Shown here one piece after another: positions 7,317-15,668 of a stretch of 64,000 nt of DNA. Positions within the stretch are counted from its first letter, which is position 1. Each line of letters opens with the position of its first letter. The stretch lies in contig NZ_JACYXC010000001.1 in NCBI RefSeq assembly GCF_016031615.1, positions 1,116,001-1,180,000 on the forward strand, given 5' to 3'. Both the position numbers and the translations under genes were made by a program. The notes beneath the pieces were generated by a model, which ran no database searches, had not been told where the DNA came from, and saw only the letters and a program-made list of their open reading frames with translations. The stretch comes from Streptomyces pactum. Its GTDB lineage: Bacteria > Actinomycetota > Actinomycetes > Streptomycetales > Streptomycetaceae.

Positions 7317-9635
7317 GTGTCGCTCTCCCGCACCAGAACGAGAGCCGCCCTCGCCGCGGTCTCGGCCGCCGTGGCGGGGCTGATGCTCGCCACCCTTCCC
7401 GCGACGGCCTCGTCCACCGGGACCCAGGCCACGGACCAGTCCGCGTGCCGCCCCGACGGGCTGTACACCACGCCCGGCGTGGACGTCCCCTACTGCTCGG
7501 TCTACGACACCGAGGGCCGCGAGATGATGGGCGCCGACCACCAGCGCCGGGTCATCGGCTACTTCACCGGCTGGCGGACCGGCAAGGACGGCACGCCCGC
7601 CTACCTCGCGTCCGACATCCCCTGGGACAAGGTCACCCACATCAACTACGCCTTCGCGCACGTGGACGGGGCCAACAAGCTCTCCGTCGGCGGCGGTGCG
7701 GACAACCCGGCCACCGGGATGACCTGGCCCGGCGTGGCGGGTGCCGAGATGGACCCGGCACTGCCCTACAAGGGGCACTTCAACCTGCTGAACAAGTTCA
7801 AGAAGCAGCACCCGAACGTCAAGACGCTGATCTCGGTGGGCGGCTGGGCCGAGACCGGCGGCTACTTCGACGACAGCGGCAAGCGGGTGGACTCCGGCGG
7901 CTTCTACTCGATGGCCACCAACGCCGACGGCTCGGTCAACCAGGCCGGCATCAACACCTTCGCCGACTCCGCGGTCTCCTTCATCCGGCAGTACGGCTTC
8001 AACGGCGTGGACATCGACTACGAGTACCCCACGTCGATGAAGGACGCCGGCAACCCGCTGGACTGGAAGATCGCCAACGCCCGCCGGGCCGGCCTGAACA
8101 AGGGCTACGACGCCCTGATGAAGACGCTGCGGGAGAAGCTGGACCGGGCGGGCGCGGCGGACGGCAAGCACTACCTGCTCTCGGTGGCGGCGCCGTCCTC
8201 CGGCTACCTGCTGCGCGGCATGGAGACGTACCAGACCACGAAGTACCTGGACTACGTCAACATCATGTCCTACGACCTGCACGGCGCCTGGAACGAGCAC
8301 GTCGGCCCCAACGCCGCGCTGTACGACGACGGCAAGGACGGCGAGCTGGCCAAGGCGGGCGTCTACACCACCGCCCAGTACGGCGGCATCGGCTACCTCA
8401 ACGGCGACTGGGCCTACCACTACTTCCGCGGTTCGATGCCCGCCGGGCGGATCAACCTCGGGCTGCCGTACTACACCCGCGGCTGGAAGAACGTCACCGG
8501 CGGCACCGACGGCCTGTGGGGCACCGCCAAGGCGTCCATCTGTCCGGCCGGCTCCGGGCTGACCAGTTGCGGTGACGGCGCCGTGGGCATCGACAACCTG
8601 TGGCACGACAAGGACGACAACGGCAAGGAGTCGCCGGCCGGCTCCAACCCGATGTGGCACGCCAAGAACCTGGAGAAGGGCGTCGTCGGCGACTACCTGG
8701 ACGACTACGGGTTCCCGGCCGGCACCAAGCTGACCGGCACCTACACCCGCAAGTACAACTCCACGCTGGTCGCACCGTGGCTGTGGAACGCCGAGAAGAA
8801 GGTGTTCCTGTCCACCGAGGACGAGCAGTCGGTGGCGGCCAAGGCCAAGTACGTCGTGGACAAGGGCCTGGGCGGCACCATGGTGTGGGAGCTGGCGGGC
8901 GACTACGCGTGGAACGCCGGCAAGGGGCAGTACGAGCCCGGCCAGACGCTGACCACCACCATGTACGAGGCGTTCAAGTCGGCCCCGGCGTACGGCGCCA
9001 AGCGCGCCACCACCGACCTCCCGCAGGAGGTCGTGGACGTCGACGTCAGCTTCCGGGAGTTCCCGCTCGGCGACTCCAACTACCCGATCAGCCCCAAGCT
9101 GCGCATCACGAACAACAGCGGGGCCACCCTGCCCGGCGGTACGGAGTTCCAGTTCGACTACGCCACCTCCGCGCCCGGCAACGCCAAGGACCAGTCCGGC
9201 TGGGGCCTGAAGGTGATCCGCAGCGACCACACGGCCGCGAACAACGTCGGCGGCCTGAAGGGCGACTACCACCGCGTCTCGGTGAAGCTCCCGGCCTGGC
9301 AGTCGCTGGCCCCCGGCGCCTCGACGGACATCGACTTCGTCTACTACATGCCGGTGTCCACCCCGTCGAACTGGACGGTGACCACGGGCGGCAAGACCTA
9401 CGGGCTCGCCGGGGACTTCACCCGGGGCGCCAAGGTCGTCAAGCCGGGTGACGGCGGTGGCACCACCCCGCCCGACCCGGGCACCTGCACCGCTCCGGCC
9501 TGGAGCCCGACGGCCGTCTACACCGGCGGTTCCACCGTCTCCTGGTCCAACCACAGCTGGAAGGCGCGCTGGTGGACGCAGGGCGAGCAGCCCGGCAGCG
9601 GATCGGGCGTCTGGCAGGACCTCGGGGCCTGCTGA
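7317..9635 (+). CDS. secreted GH18 chitinase with C-terminal chitin-binding module
   Basis: 772 residues from a GTG at 7317 with AGGAGG upstream. Residues 1-31 form a Sec signal peptide ending ATA. The GH18 barrel (about 75-560) carries SVGGW and the catalytic NGVDIDYEYP (Asp232, Asp234, acid Glu236). A beta-sandwich domain seen in actinomycete chitinases (about 575-705) follows. After a Gly/Thr/Pro linker comes a CBM5/12-type module (about 715-772) with conserved aromatics in WSPTAVYTGGSTVSW and KARWWTQGEQP. It should cleave chitin outside the cell. It is monocistronic, with its own promoter and terminator. Confidence 0.97.
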   Translation: MSLSRTRTRAALAAVSAAVAGLMLATLPATASSTGTQATDQSACRPDGLYTTPGVDVPYCSVYDTEGREMMGADHQRRVIGYFTGWRTGKDGTPAYLASDIPWDKVTHINYAFAHVDGANKLSVGGGADNPATGMTWPGVAGAEMDPALPYKGHFNLLNKFKKQHPNVKTLISVGGWAETGGYFDDSGKRVDSGGFYSMATNADGSVNQAGINTFADSAVSFIRQYGFNGVDIDYEYPTSMKDAGNPLDWKIANARRAGLNKGYDALMKTLREKLDRAGAADGKHYLLSVAAPSSGYLLRGMETYQTTKYLDYVNIMSYDLHGAWNEHVGPNAALYDDGKDGELAKAGVYTTAQYGGIGYLNGDWAYHYFRGSMPAGRINLGLPYYTRGWKNVTGGTDGLWGTAKASICPAGSGLTSCGDGAVGIDNLWHDKDDNGKESPAGSNPMWHAKNLEKGVVGDYLDDYGFPAGTKLTGTYTRKYNSTLVAPWLWNAEKKVFLSTEDEQSVAAKAKYVVDKGLGGTMVWELAGDYAWNAGKGQYEPGQTLTTTMYEAFKSAPAYGAKRATTDLPQEVVDVDVSFREFPLGDSNYPISPKLRITNNSGATLPGGTEFQFDYATSAPGNAKDQSGWGLKVIRSDHTAANNVGGLKGDYHRVSVKLPAWQSLAPGASTDIDFVYYMPVSTPSNWTVTTGGKTYGLAGDFTRGAKVVKPGDGGGTTPPDPGTCTAPAWSPTAVYTGGSTVSWSNHSWKARWWTQGEQPGSGSGVWQDLGAC

Positions 9636-9650
9636 CGCACCGCACCACCA

Positions 9651-9691
9651 CCGGAGCCCGGTCGTCCCCACGGGGGGCGGCCGGGCTCCGG
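9651..9691 (+). terminator. terminator of the chitinase gene
   Basis: Perfect 11-base arms CCGGAGCCCGG (9651-9661) and CCGGGCTCCGG (9681-9691), beginning 15 bases after the stop. There is no T-run, as is common in streptomycetes. Confidence 0.75.
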
Positions 9692-9760
9692 CGTGCCCGG
9701 CCGGGCCTGCCGGGCTCCGGCGTGCCCAGGCCGGGCCACCCGGTCAGCCGGTCACCCATT

Positions 9761-9792
9761 CAGCCGGTCAGCCGGTCAGCCGGTCAGCCGGT
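9761..9792. repeat. four tandem copies of the 8-mer CAGCCGGT
   Basis: Units begin at 9761, 9769, 9777 and 9785, with a further imperfect copy near 9745. The repeat contains the stop codon of the TetR gene (9768-9770). Because the unit is 8 bases, a copy-number change would alter the C-terminal reading frame. Confidence 0.85.
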
Positions 9793-10409
9793 CGATCGTG
9801 GCCGGCCGGCTCCGCGACCGGCCGGTGGTCCGCCGCGGTCGGCGGCGGACCACCGGCCGCCGCGGCGGCGAGCAGGGTACGGGCGGCCTCCTCGGCCTGG
9901 CGGGCGGGCTCCGGGCCGCCGCCGACCGCGGCGGCGGTGATGGCCCCCTGCACCAGCAGGAACAGCGGGGCGGCCACGGCGGCGGGCAGCCCCGCCTCGG
10001 TGACCAGGTGCTCCAGATACGCCCGGACGGCCCGCTGGTGGGCGCGGGCGGCCTCGGCCACCGGCTCGCTGGTGGCGCCCAGCTCGCCGAAGGAGTTGAT
10101 GAAGGCGCAGCCGCGGAAGTCCGGTTCCCGGAACCAGACGTCCAGCCGGTCGAAGACCGCCAGCACCCGCCCGGTGCCCGCGGGCCGGCGCTCGACGTGC
10201 CGGGCCAGGTCGGCCCGCCAGCGCTCGTCGCGCCGCAACAGATACGCCCTCACCAGCGCCTCCTTGGACGGGAAGAGCTGGTAGAGGCGCTTGAGCGACA
10301 CCTGGGCGGCGCCGCGGACGGCGTCCATGCCCACGCTCTGCACCCCGCGCCGGTAGAACAGCGCCTCCGCGGCGTCCAGCACCCGTGTGGTCAGTTCCGC
10401 CGTCTCCAT
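9768..10409 (-). CDS. TetR/AcrR-family repressor
   Basis: 213 residues. The N-terminal helix-turn-helix region (about 5-55) reads ALFYRRGVQSVGMDAVRGAA then SLKRLYQLFPSKEALV, a standard TetR signature. The ligand domain contains a cysteine in FRGCAFINSF, a motif frequent in the YcdC/AcrR-like branch. The C-terminus runs into low-complexity sequence encoded by an 8-base tandem repeat. It is divergent from the NTF2-like gene at 10508; two identical-arm operators in the gap suggest it represses both itself and that gene. The inducer is unknown. Confidence 0.92.
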   Translation of the reverse strand: METAELTTRVLDAAEALFYRRGVQSVGMDAVRGAAQVSLKRLYQLFPSKEALVRAYLLRRDERWRADLARHVERRPAGTGRVLAVFDRLDVWFREPDFRGCAFINSFGELGATSEPVAEAARAHQRAVRAYLEHLVTEAGLPAAVAAPLFLLVQGAITAAAVGGGPEPARQAEEAARTLLAAAAAGGPPPTAADHRPVAEPAGHDRPADRLTG

Positions 10410-10437
10410 GTCACCTCTCGCCTCGCCCCGCCTTGCC

Positions 10438-10490
10438 GGAGAACCATCGTTCTCCTAGGCTACGCGATCAGTGGAGAACGACCGTTCTCC
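10438..10490. promoter_or_regulatory. twin TetR operators
   Basis: Two 18-base palindromes with identical arms GGAGAAC-N4-GTTCTCC lie at 10438-10455 (centre CATC) and 10473-10490 (centre GACC), 35 bases centre to centre. They fall between the divergent TetR and NTF2-like genes, and the second ends 17 bases before the ATG at 10508. Confidence 0.88.
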
Positions 10491-10507
10491 CGATCTGGGG
10501 AGGCATC

Positions 10508-10966
10508 ATGACCGAGCGGACCGGCACCGGGACGGCCACCGGGGACGAGGCGGGCATCCGGCCGCCGCTGCCGCCGTTCACCGCGCACACCGCCGAGCAG
10601 AAGGTCCGTGCCGCCGAGGCCGCGTGGAACACCCGGGACCCCGAGCGGGTGGCGGCGGCCTACACGGAGGACTCCGAGTGGCGCAACCGCGACGTGTTCC
10701 TCACCGGGCGGGCGGCCATCGTGGCGTTCCTGCGCGAGAAGTGGGCCCGGGAACTGGATTACCGGCTGCGCAAGGAGCTGTGGGCGTACGGCGACGACCG
10801 GATCGCGGTGCGGTTCGAGTACGAGTGGCACGACGACCGGGGCCGGTGGTTCCGCTCCTACGGCAACGAGAACTGGGAGTTCGCCGCGAACGGGCTGATG
10901 GCCCGCCGGTACGCCTCGATCAACGACGTGCCGATCAGCGCGGCGGACCGGCGGATCGCCGGCTGA
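10508..10966 (+). CDS. NTF2-like (DUF1348/SnoaL-type) protein
   Basis: 152 residues from the ATG at 10508, which has GGGGAGG five bases upstream. The core has the alpha+beta cone signature: EAAWNTRDPERVAAAYTEDS, then WRNRDVFLTGRAAIVAFL, and repeated aromatic strands such as VRFEYEWHDDRG. This matches the DUF1348 branch of nuclear-transport-factor-2 folds, whose biochemical activity is mostly uncharacterised; some relatives are isomerases or hydrolases. It is controlled by the adjacent TetR, judging from the twin operators. No signal peptide is present. Confidence 0.88.
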   Translation: MTERTGTGTATGDEAGIRPPLPPFTAHTAEQKVRAAEAAWNTRDPERVAAAYTEDSEWRNRDVFLTGRAAIVAFLREKWARELDYRLRKELWAYGDDRIAVRFEYEWHDDRGRWFRSYGNENWEFAANGLMARRYASINDVPISAADRRIAG

Positions 10967-11509
10967 CCGTCCGGCCGGCACGCGGGGCGCGCGACCCGGA
11001 CGCGGGGGCCGGTCCACGATCGGGGCGCGAGCGGGCTCGCCGCCGGGCCGCGACACCAAGCCGGCGGGTGCGCCGGCGCGCCCCGGGTCGGCCGCGCCCC
11101 CCGGAGGGCGCCCGCCCGGACGGTGCCTTCCCGGCGGCTCCGACCGGCCCGGTCGGCGGACGGGGCGCCTGCCGGGGCGGCGGCCGGGCGCCCCTTCCCT
11201 CGCCGCCCCGGCGCGCCTGCGGTGCACCCGCCCTCGTACCGGGTGCGGTGCGGGACCGGGCAGGTCGCGGGGGCCGGTACCGCACGGGCGGAGCGCGGAC
11301 GCAGGGCGGAGCGCGGACGCAGGGCGGAGCGCGGACGCAGGGCGGAGCGCGGACGCCGGAGACCCATAGGACGCGCCATATGACCGCTTTACACATTTAT
11401 GCCGGTTTGATTGTTACCTTCACATCTTGGGCGATCACCTGATGAATGTCCGCCGTCCGGATGAGCGCCCCGTGAGACCGGACCCCACAGCCTTGCGGGA
11501 GTGGCCCAG
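10967..11509. other. gene-free region before the GT2 gene
   Basis: Contains an 18-base tandem repeat array (11287-11358), then an unusually A/T-rich segment at about 11375-11445, which is the likely promoter of the glycosyltransferase at 11510. No supported coding frame on either strand. Confidence 0.6.
11287..11358. repeat. four tandem copies of an 18-bp unit
   Basis: Units GGCGGAGCGCGGACGCAG begin at 11287, 11305, 11323 and 11341; the first three are identical and the last differs at the penultimate base. The array ends about 20 bases before the A/T-rich segment preceding the GT2 gene. Confidence 0.9.
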
Positions 11510-13522
11510 ATGACGTCGCCGAGCTCTGTCAACGAATCGGTCGAGGAGGCCTCGGGGAGAGCCGGGCGCGGCTACGACTACGAGCGCTACAGCCGGCTGG
11601 CCGGTCCGCTGACCGAACCGCGACCGGGGCCGGACGGCGTCCACCGGGTGAGGTACCGCAATCTGCTGGCCCAGCAGCCGCACCGGATCCGCGCCACCCT
11701 GCTGCTGTGTGCCGCGCCGCTGTGCTCGGCGGTCCTGCTGGTCTGGCTGCTCCAGCCGGAGCACTGGGTGCACCGGGACGGGGTGGCCGGCTGGGAACGG
11801 GCCTGCGACGTGGTCATGCTGGTGTCGATCGCGCTCATCGAATCGTTCCGCCTGTTCACCGTCGTCTCCAACGCGCACGCCACCCTGCGGGCGTGCGACC
11901 CGGTGCCGGTGACCGCCGAACCGGGCACCCGGGTGGCCTTCCTGACCAGCTTCGTCCCGGGCAAGGAGCCGCTGGAGATGGTCCGGGCCACCCTGGAGGG
12001 GGCGATGCGGCTGCGGCACGACGGCGAGCTGGACGTCTGGCTGCTGGACGAGGGGGACGACGACGAGGTCAAGGAACTGTGCGCGCGGCTGGGCGTCCAC
12101 CACTTCTCCCGCAAGGGGGTGGTGAGGTGGAACCAGCCGAGCGGGCCGTTCCGCGCCCGGACCAAGCACGGCAACTACAACGCCTGGCTGGACGCGCACG
12201 GCGACTCGTACGAGTTCATGGCCTGCGTGGACACCGACCACATCCCGCTGCCGAACTTTCTGGAGCGCATGCTCGGTTACTTCCGGGACCCGGATGTGGC
12301 GTTCGTGGTGGGACCGCAGGTCTACGGAAATTACGACACGCCGGTCACCAAGGCCGCGGAGAGCCAGCAATTCCTCTTCCACGCCCTCATCCAGCGCGCC
12401 GGTAACGCTTATGGCGGAGCGATGTTCGTCGGCACCAACAACGCCGTTCGGGTGGCCGCCATTCGCAGTATCGGCGGACTCTACGACTCCATCACCGAGG
12501 ACATGGCGACCGGATTCGAGCTCCATCGCCATCGCAATCCGGCGACCGGGCGGAAATGGGTGTCGGTCTACACCCCCGACGTGCTCGCCGTCGGCGAGGG
12601 GCCCAGTGCCTGGACGGATTTCTTCACCCAGCAGCTGCGCTGGTCCCGGGGCACCTACGAGACGGTGCTCAAGCAGTTCTGGCGGGGGGCGTGGCAGCTG
12701 CCGCCGGGAAAGTTCCTCAATTACGGGCTGATGGTCGCCTACTACCCGATGACCGCGCTGAACTGGGTGCTCTCGGCCGTCTCCTGCATGCTCTTCCTCG
12801 TGGTCGGCGCCGCCGGGGTGCACATCTCGCCCGAGGTGTGGCTGATGCTCTACGGCGACGCGGCGGCGCTCCAGATCGGCCTGTACGTGTGGAACCGGCG
12901 GCACAACGTCAGTCCGCACGAGCCGGAGGGGTCCTCGGGCGCGGCCGGGATGCTGCTGTCCGCGCTCTCCGCCCCCATCTACGCCAAGTCGCTCGGTGAC
13001 GCGGTGCTGCGCCGCAAGAGCCGCTTCGTGGTGACGCCCAAGGGCGACTCCGCCAGCCCCGACCGGCTCGCCACGTTCCGCATCCACCTGGTGTGGGCGG
13101 TGGTCTTCGGCGGCTCGATCGTCGCCTCGCTGATCATGGACCACACCCACGCGGCGATGCTGGGATGGGCGTCGCTGGCCCTGGTGCTGAGCCTGTGCCC
13201 GGTCGCGGTCTGGCACGCCGAACGGCTCCGGACGGCCCGGCCGCGGCCACCGGCCACCCCGGAGCTGCCGCCCGCCCGGGCCGCGGGGGACACCGCCCCG
13301 GCCCCGTCCGGGACGCCGCAGGACCGGGCCGGGGCGGTGCAGGACCGGGCGGGCGGGCCGCTCCGGGAGACCGCCGCGGTGGCGACGGCCGCGGACGGCC
13401 CGGCGGAGGCGGCAGCCGGACCGGCGGACGGCCCGGCGGACGGGACGGGGCGCGCCCCGCGCCCGGCCGGGCCGGCGGAGGCGGCCGCGGAGACCGGACA
13501 GAACCCGGTGTGCACCAGCTGA
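11510..13522 (+). CDS. cellulose-synthase-like membrane glycosyltransferase, GT2
   Basis: 670 residues from the ATG at 11510, preceded by GCGGGAG. It has all marks of a processive GT2: Asp180 in LLDEGDDDE, DTD at 241-243, TED ending at Asp331, and QQLRW at 374-378. Membrane helices lie on both sides (about 62-120, then several between 400 and 580), as in CslA/BcsA. The last 100 residues are Ala/Pro/Gly-rich with repeats such as DRAGAVQDRAGG and look disordered. The likely product is a surface beta-glucan, but the sugar cannot be fixed from sequence. A GH6 enzyme and a chaplin lie just downstream. No galactose-oxidase-like glxA gene is adjacent, unlike the classical cslA locus. Confidence 0.9.
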   Translation: MTSPSSVNESVEEASGRAGRGYDYERYSRLAGPLTEPRPGPDGVHRVRYRNLLAQQPHRIRATLLLCAAPLCSAVLLVWLLQPEHWVHRDGVAGWERACDVVMLVSIALIESFRLFTVVSNAHATLRACDPVPVTAEPGTRVAFLTSFVPGKEPLEMVRATLEGAMRLRHDGELDVWLLDEGDDDEVKELCARLGVHHFSRKGVVRWNQPSGPFRARTKHGNYNAWLDAHGDSYEFMACVDTDHIPLPNFLERMLGYFRDPDVAFVVGPQVYGNYDTPVTKAAESQQFLFHALIQRAGNAYGGAMFVGTNNAVRVAAIRSIGGLYDSITEDMATGFELHRHRNPATGRKWVSVYTPDVLAVGEGPSAWTDFFTQQLRWSRGTYETVLKQFWRGAWQLPPGKFLNYGLMVAYYPMTALNWVLSAVSCMLFLVVGAAGVHISPEVWLMLYGDAAALQIGLYVWNRRHNVSPHEPEGSSGAAGMLLSALSAPIYAKSLGDAVLRRKSRFVVTPKGDSASPDRLATFRIHLVWAVVFGGSIVASLIMDHTHAAMLGWASLALVLSLCPVAVWHAERLRTARPRPPATPELPPARAAGDTAPAPSGTPQDRAGAVQDRAGGPLRETAAVATAADGPAEAAAGPADGPADGTGRAPRPAGPAEAAAETGQNPVCTS

Positions 13523-13660
13523 CGGGCCGGATGCGGGCGGCCGGATGCGGCTGCCGGGATGCGAACCCGCCGGGCACGGCGCGTCCCGCCACCGGCCCCG
13601 CCGGCGCGGGTCGCCACCGGCGGTCGGCGGACCCCGGTCTCCGGTCCCCGGTGCCGGCGG

Positions 13661-14710
13661 TCAGCGGGGGCGGCCGCCGGACCGGGCGTCGCTGTTGCGG
13701 GCCAGCTCCAGGGCGTACTCCCGCCACCAGGCGCCGGCCGGGGGGCCGCCGTTGCAGGTGCCGTCCGACTCCCCGGGCCGCTTGACCCACAGATACGCGT
13801 CCACCAGCGGATCGCCCGTGCGGGTGGTGGGCGGCTCACCCAGCGCGCGGCCGGACGGGTTGCACCAGTGCCCTTCGTGGCCGCCGGTCCCCGGCTTCCC
13901 GGCGGCGCCCCGGGCCACCGTCACCGGGCCGTTGCCGTTGCGGCTGGTGTCGATCACGAAGTGCGCGCCGCCCAGCGCCCGGGCGAGCCGGTGCCCGTAC
14001 CGGCGGGTGGCGGCGGTGGGCTGGAAGTTGGACACGTTGAGCGCGAAGCCGTCGGCGTACCCGACGCCACCGCGGCGCAGCGCCGCCACCAGCGCCCGCA
14101 CGTCCTGGATCCAGCCGGCGTTCCCGGCGTCCAGGTAGACCCGGGTGGCGGGCAGCCGGGAGAGGGTGAGCACCGCGTCCTTGAGCATCGCCAGCCGTTC
14201 GTCGCGCATCGCGGCCGGTACGCACCCGTCCACCACCTGGGCCACCGCGTCCGGTTCCAGCACCACGATCGCCGGCCGGTGGCCGATCCCGGCCGCCAGT
14301 TCCCGGATCCACACCCGGTAGTCGTCCGGGCCCCGCGCGCCGCCCGCGGAGTGGTTCCCGCAGTCCCGGTACGGGATGTGGTAGGCGACCAGCACCGGGA
14401 CCCTGCCGTCCCGGGCGGCGCGGACGGTGACGGCGCGGGCCCGCTCCCGGGGGGCCTGGCCGATCCACTCGGCCACCGGCTCGTCGGCGATCCGGCTCAG
14501 CAGCTCCGCGTCGGTGTCCCGGCCCTGCGCCTCGTACCGGCGGACCTCACGGGCGGCCCGGCTTTCCGGATCGACCCACAACGCGTCCCCGGGGCCCGGC
14601 GGTTCGGCGCCTCCGGCGGAACAGGCGGCCGGCGGGAGGACGGCCAGCAGAGCGGTGACCACCGTCACCCAGGGCCGCGCCGTGAATTTCCTCTTACCTT
14701 TCTGGGCCAT
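13661..14710 (-). CDS. secreted glycoside hydrolase family 6 (endoglucanase/cellobiohydrolase type)
   Basis: 349 residues from the ATG at 14710, which has GGAAGAGGAAG upstream; ATGs further upstream are weaker. The N-terminus is basic then hydrophobic and ends near PAACSAGG, so it is exported and perhaps a lipoprotein with a poor lipobox. GH6 motifs are AYHIPYRDCGNHSAGG, VVLEPDA (catalytic Asp), VYLDAGNAGW, NVSNFQ, IDTSRNGNGP, WCNPSGRALG and AYLWVKRPGESDG. It hydrolyses beta-1,4-glucan by inversion. The gene converges on the GT2 gene and diverges from the chaplin, so it may trim or process the glycan made next door. Confidence 0.93.
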   Translation of the reverse strand: MAQKGKRKFTARPWVTVVTALLAVLPPAACSAGGAEPPGPGDALWVDPESRAAREVRRYEAQGRDTDAELLSRIADEPVAEWIGQAPRERARAVTVRAARDGRVPVLVAYHIPYRDCGNHSAGGARGPDDYRVWIRELAAGIGHRPAIVVLEPDAVAQVVDGCVPAAMRDERLAMLKDAVLTLSRLPATRVYLDAGNAGWIQDVRALVAALRRGGVGYADGFALNVSNFQPTAATRRYGHRLARALGGAHFVIDTSRNGNGPVTVARGAAGKPGTGGHEGHWCNPSGRALGEPPTTRTGDPLVDAYLWVKRPGESDGTCNGGPPAGAWWREYALELARNSDARSGGRPR

Positions 14711-14841
14711 TCGAGTCTTCCTCTTCCGGAGAACGGAACTGTCGGCTCCGGCGAATGATGCCATCGGGTGATCATGAGCACCCCGGGTCGTTTCGGCTCG
14801 TTGAGTAAATTGCCCCATTCGCAACAGGAAAGGAACTGACG

Positions 14842-15288
14842 ATGAACCGCATTGTCAGGGCCGCGGGTATCACCGCCGCCGGATGCCTGCTCGTCGCCGG
14901 TGGTGCCGGAGTCGCCCAGGCGCACGGTGACCACGGCCACCACGGTCAGAAGGGTCACCACAGCCACCAGGGCGGCAACCACGGGAAGTCGCAGGGCAAG
15001 TCCCACAAGCAGGGTGGCAAGAAGCAGGGCGGCAAGAAGGAGGAGGGCAAGAAGGAGGGTGGCGGCCACCGCGAGGAAGGTTACGGCGGCCACCGCGAGG
15101 AGGGTTACGGCGGTTACGGCGGCGGTTACGGCGCCTACGCCTCGGCCGTGGCCTTCGGCTCCCCCGGTGTGCTGAGCGGGAATGTCGTCCAGGTCCCCAT
15201 CGACATTCCGCTGAACATCTGCGGCAACAGCATCAACATCCTCGCGGCGTTCAACCCGACGTTCGGGAACGTCTGCATCAACAAGTGA
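14842..15288 (+). CDS. chaplin with a long His/Lys/Gly-rich N-terminal extension
   Basis: 148 residues from an ATG with GGAAAGGA upstream. Residues 1-27 are a signal peptide ending AQA. The C-terminal 47 residues form one chaplin domain: GSPGVLSG, the pattern QVP...PLNICGN, and a final FGNVCINK, with the two conserved cysteines Cys127 and Cys145. Between them lie about 75 residues not found in ordinary short chaplins: a His-rich part (HGDHGHHGQKGHHSH), a Lys/Gly part with KQGG and KKEEG repeats, and two GGHREEGY repeats running into Gly/Tyr sequence. Chaplins are amyloid-forming surface proteins of aerial hyphae. The extension may bind metal or anionic glycan (inference). Confidence 0.92.
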   Translation: MNRIVRAAGITAAGCLLVAGGAGVAQAHGDHGHHGQKGHHSHQGGNHGKSQGKSHKQGGKKQGGKKEEGKKEGGGHREEGYGGHREEGYGGYGGGYGAYASAVAFGSPGVLSGNVVQVPIDIPLNICGNSINILAAFNPTFGNVCINK

Positions 15289-15656
15289 GCTGACCGGCGG
15301 TCGCGCCGCCGCGGCTTCCCGGGGTCCGTCCGTCCCGTGCGGCGGACCCCGGTCGCGGCCCGGGCCGCCGGTACCCACCCCGGCGGCCCGGTCGTCCGTC
15401 GTCCGCCACCTCCCGGCGCGCCACCGGGCCGGGCCGCCACGCTCCGGCACCGCACCGCTCGCCCTCCTGGTCCCGCCCTCCTGGCACACCCGGGCGCGGC
15501 ACACCGCGGGGCGGTGGCCGGGGTTGCCCTCCGGCGGCCGGCCGGCCCCCACCGCCCCGGCCGGCGAACAGAACCCGGAGGCGGAACCCCGTCCGGAAGT
15601 GGTGCCCGCGCCGGTGTCCGGGGCGGACCCGCCGCCGCAGGCGCCGGGCGGCCCTC
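15289..15656. other. gene-free region after the chaplin
   Basis: Apart from the terminator hairpin at 15319-15352, no gene or clear signal is seen. High-GC low-complexity sequence leads up to the promoter at 15657. Confidence 0.5.
15319..15352 (+). terminator. terminator of the chaplin gene
   Basis: Perfect 10-base arms CCGGGGTCCG (15319-15328) and CGGACCCCGG (15343-15352), starting 30 bases after the stop codon. Confidence 0.7.
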
Positions 15657-15662
15657 TAGGAT
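15657..15662 (+). promoter_or_regulatory. -10 box of a leaderless transcript
   Basis: TAGGAT ends six bases before the GTG at 15669, and there is no Shine-Dalgarno sequence between. This is the standard spacing for leaderless mRNA in actinomycetes. Confidence 0.65.
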
Positions 15663-15668
15663 CGGGCG

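Noticed and set aside
11287..11358. Possible CRISPR array
   Set aside because: 18-base units abut without spacers; it is a plain tandem repeat and no cas genes are present.
11510..14710. Classical cslA-glxA-cslZ locus
   Set aside because: No galactose-oxidase-like glxA lies between, and the GH6 gene is convergent rather than co-directional.
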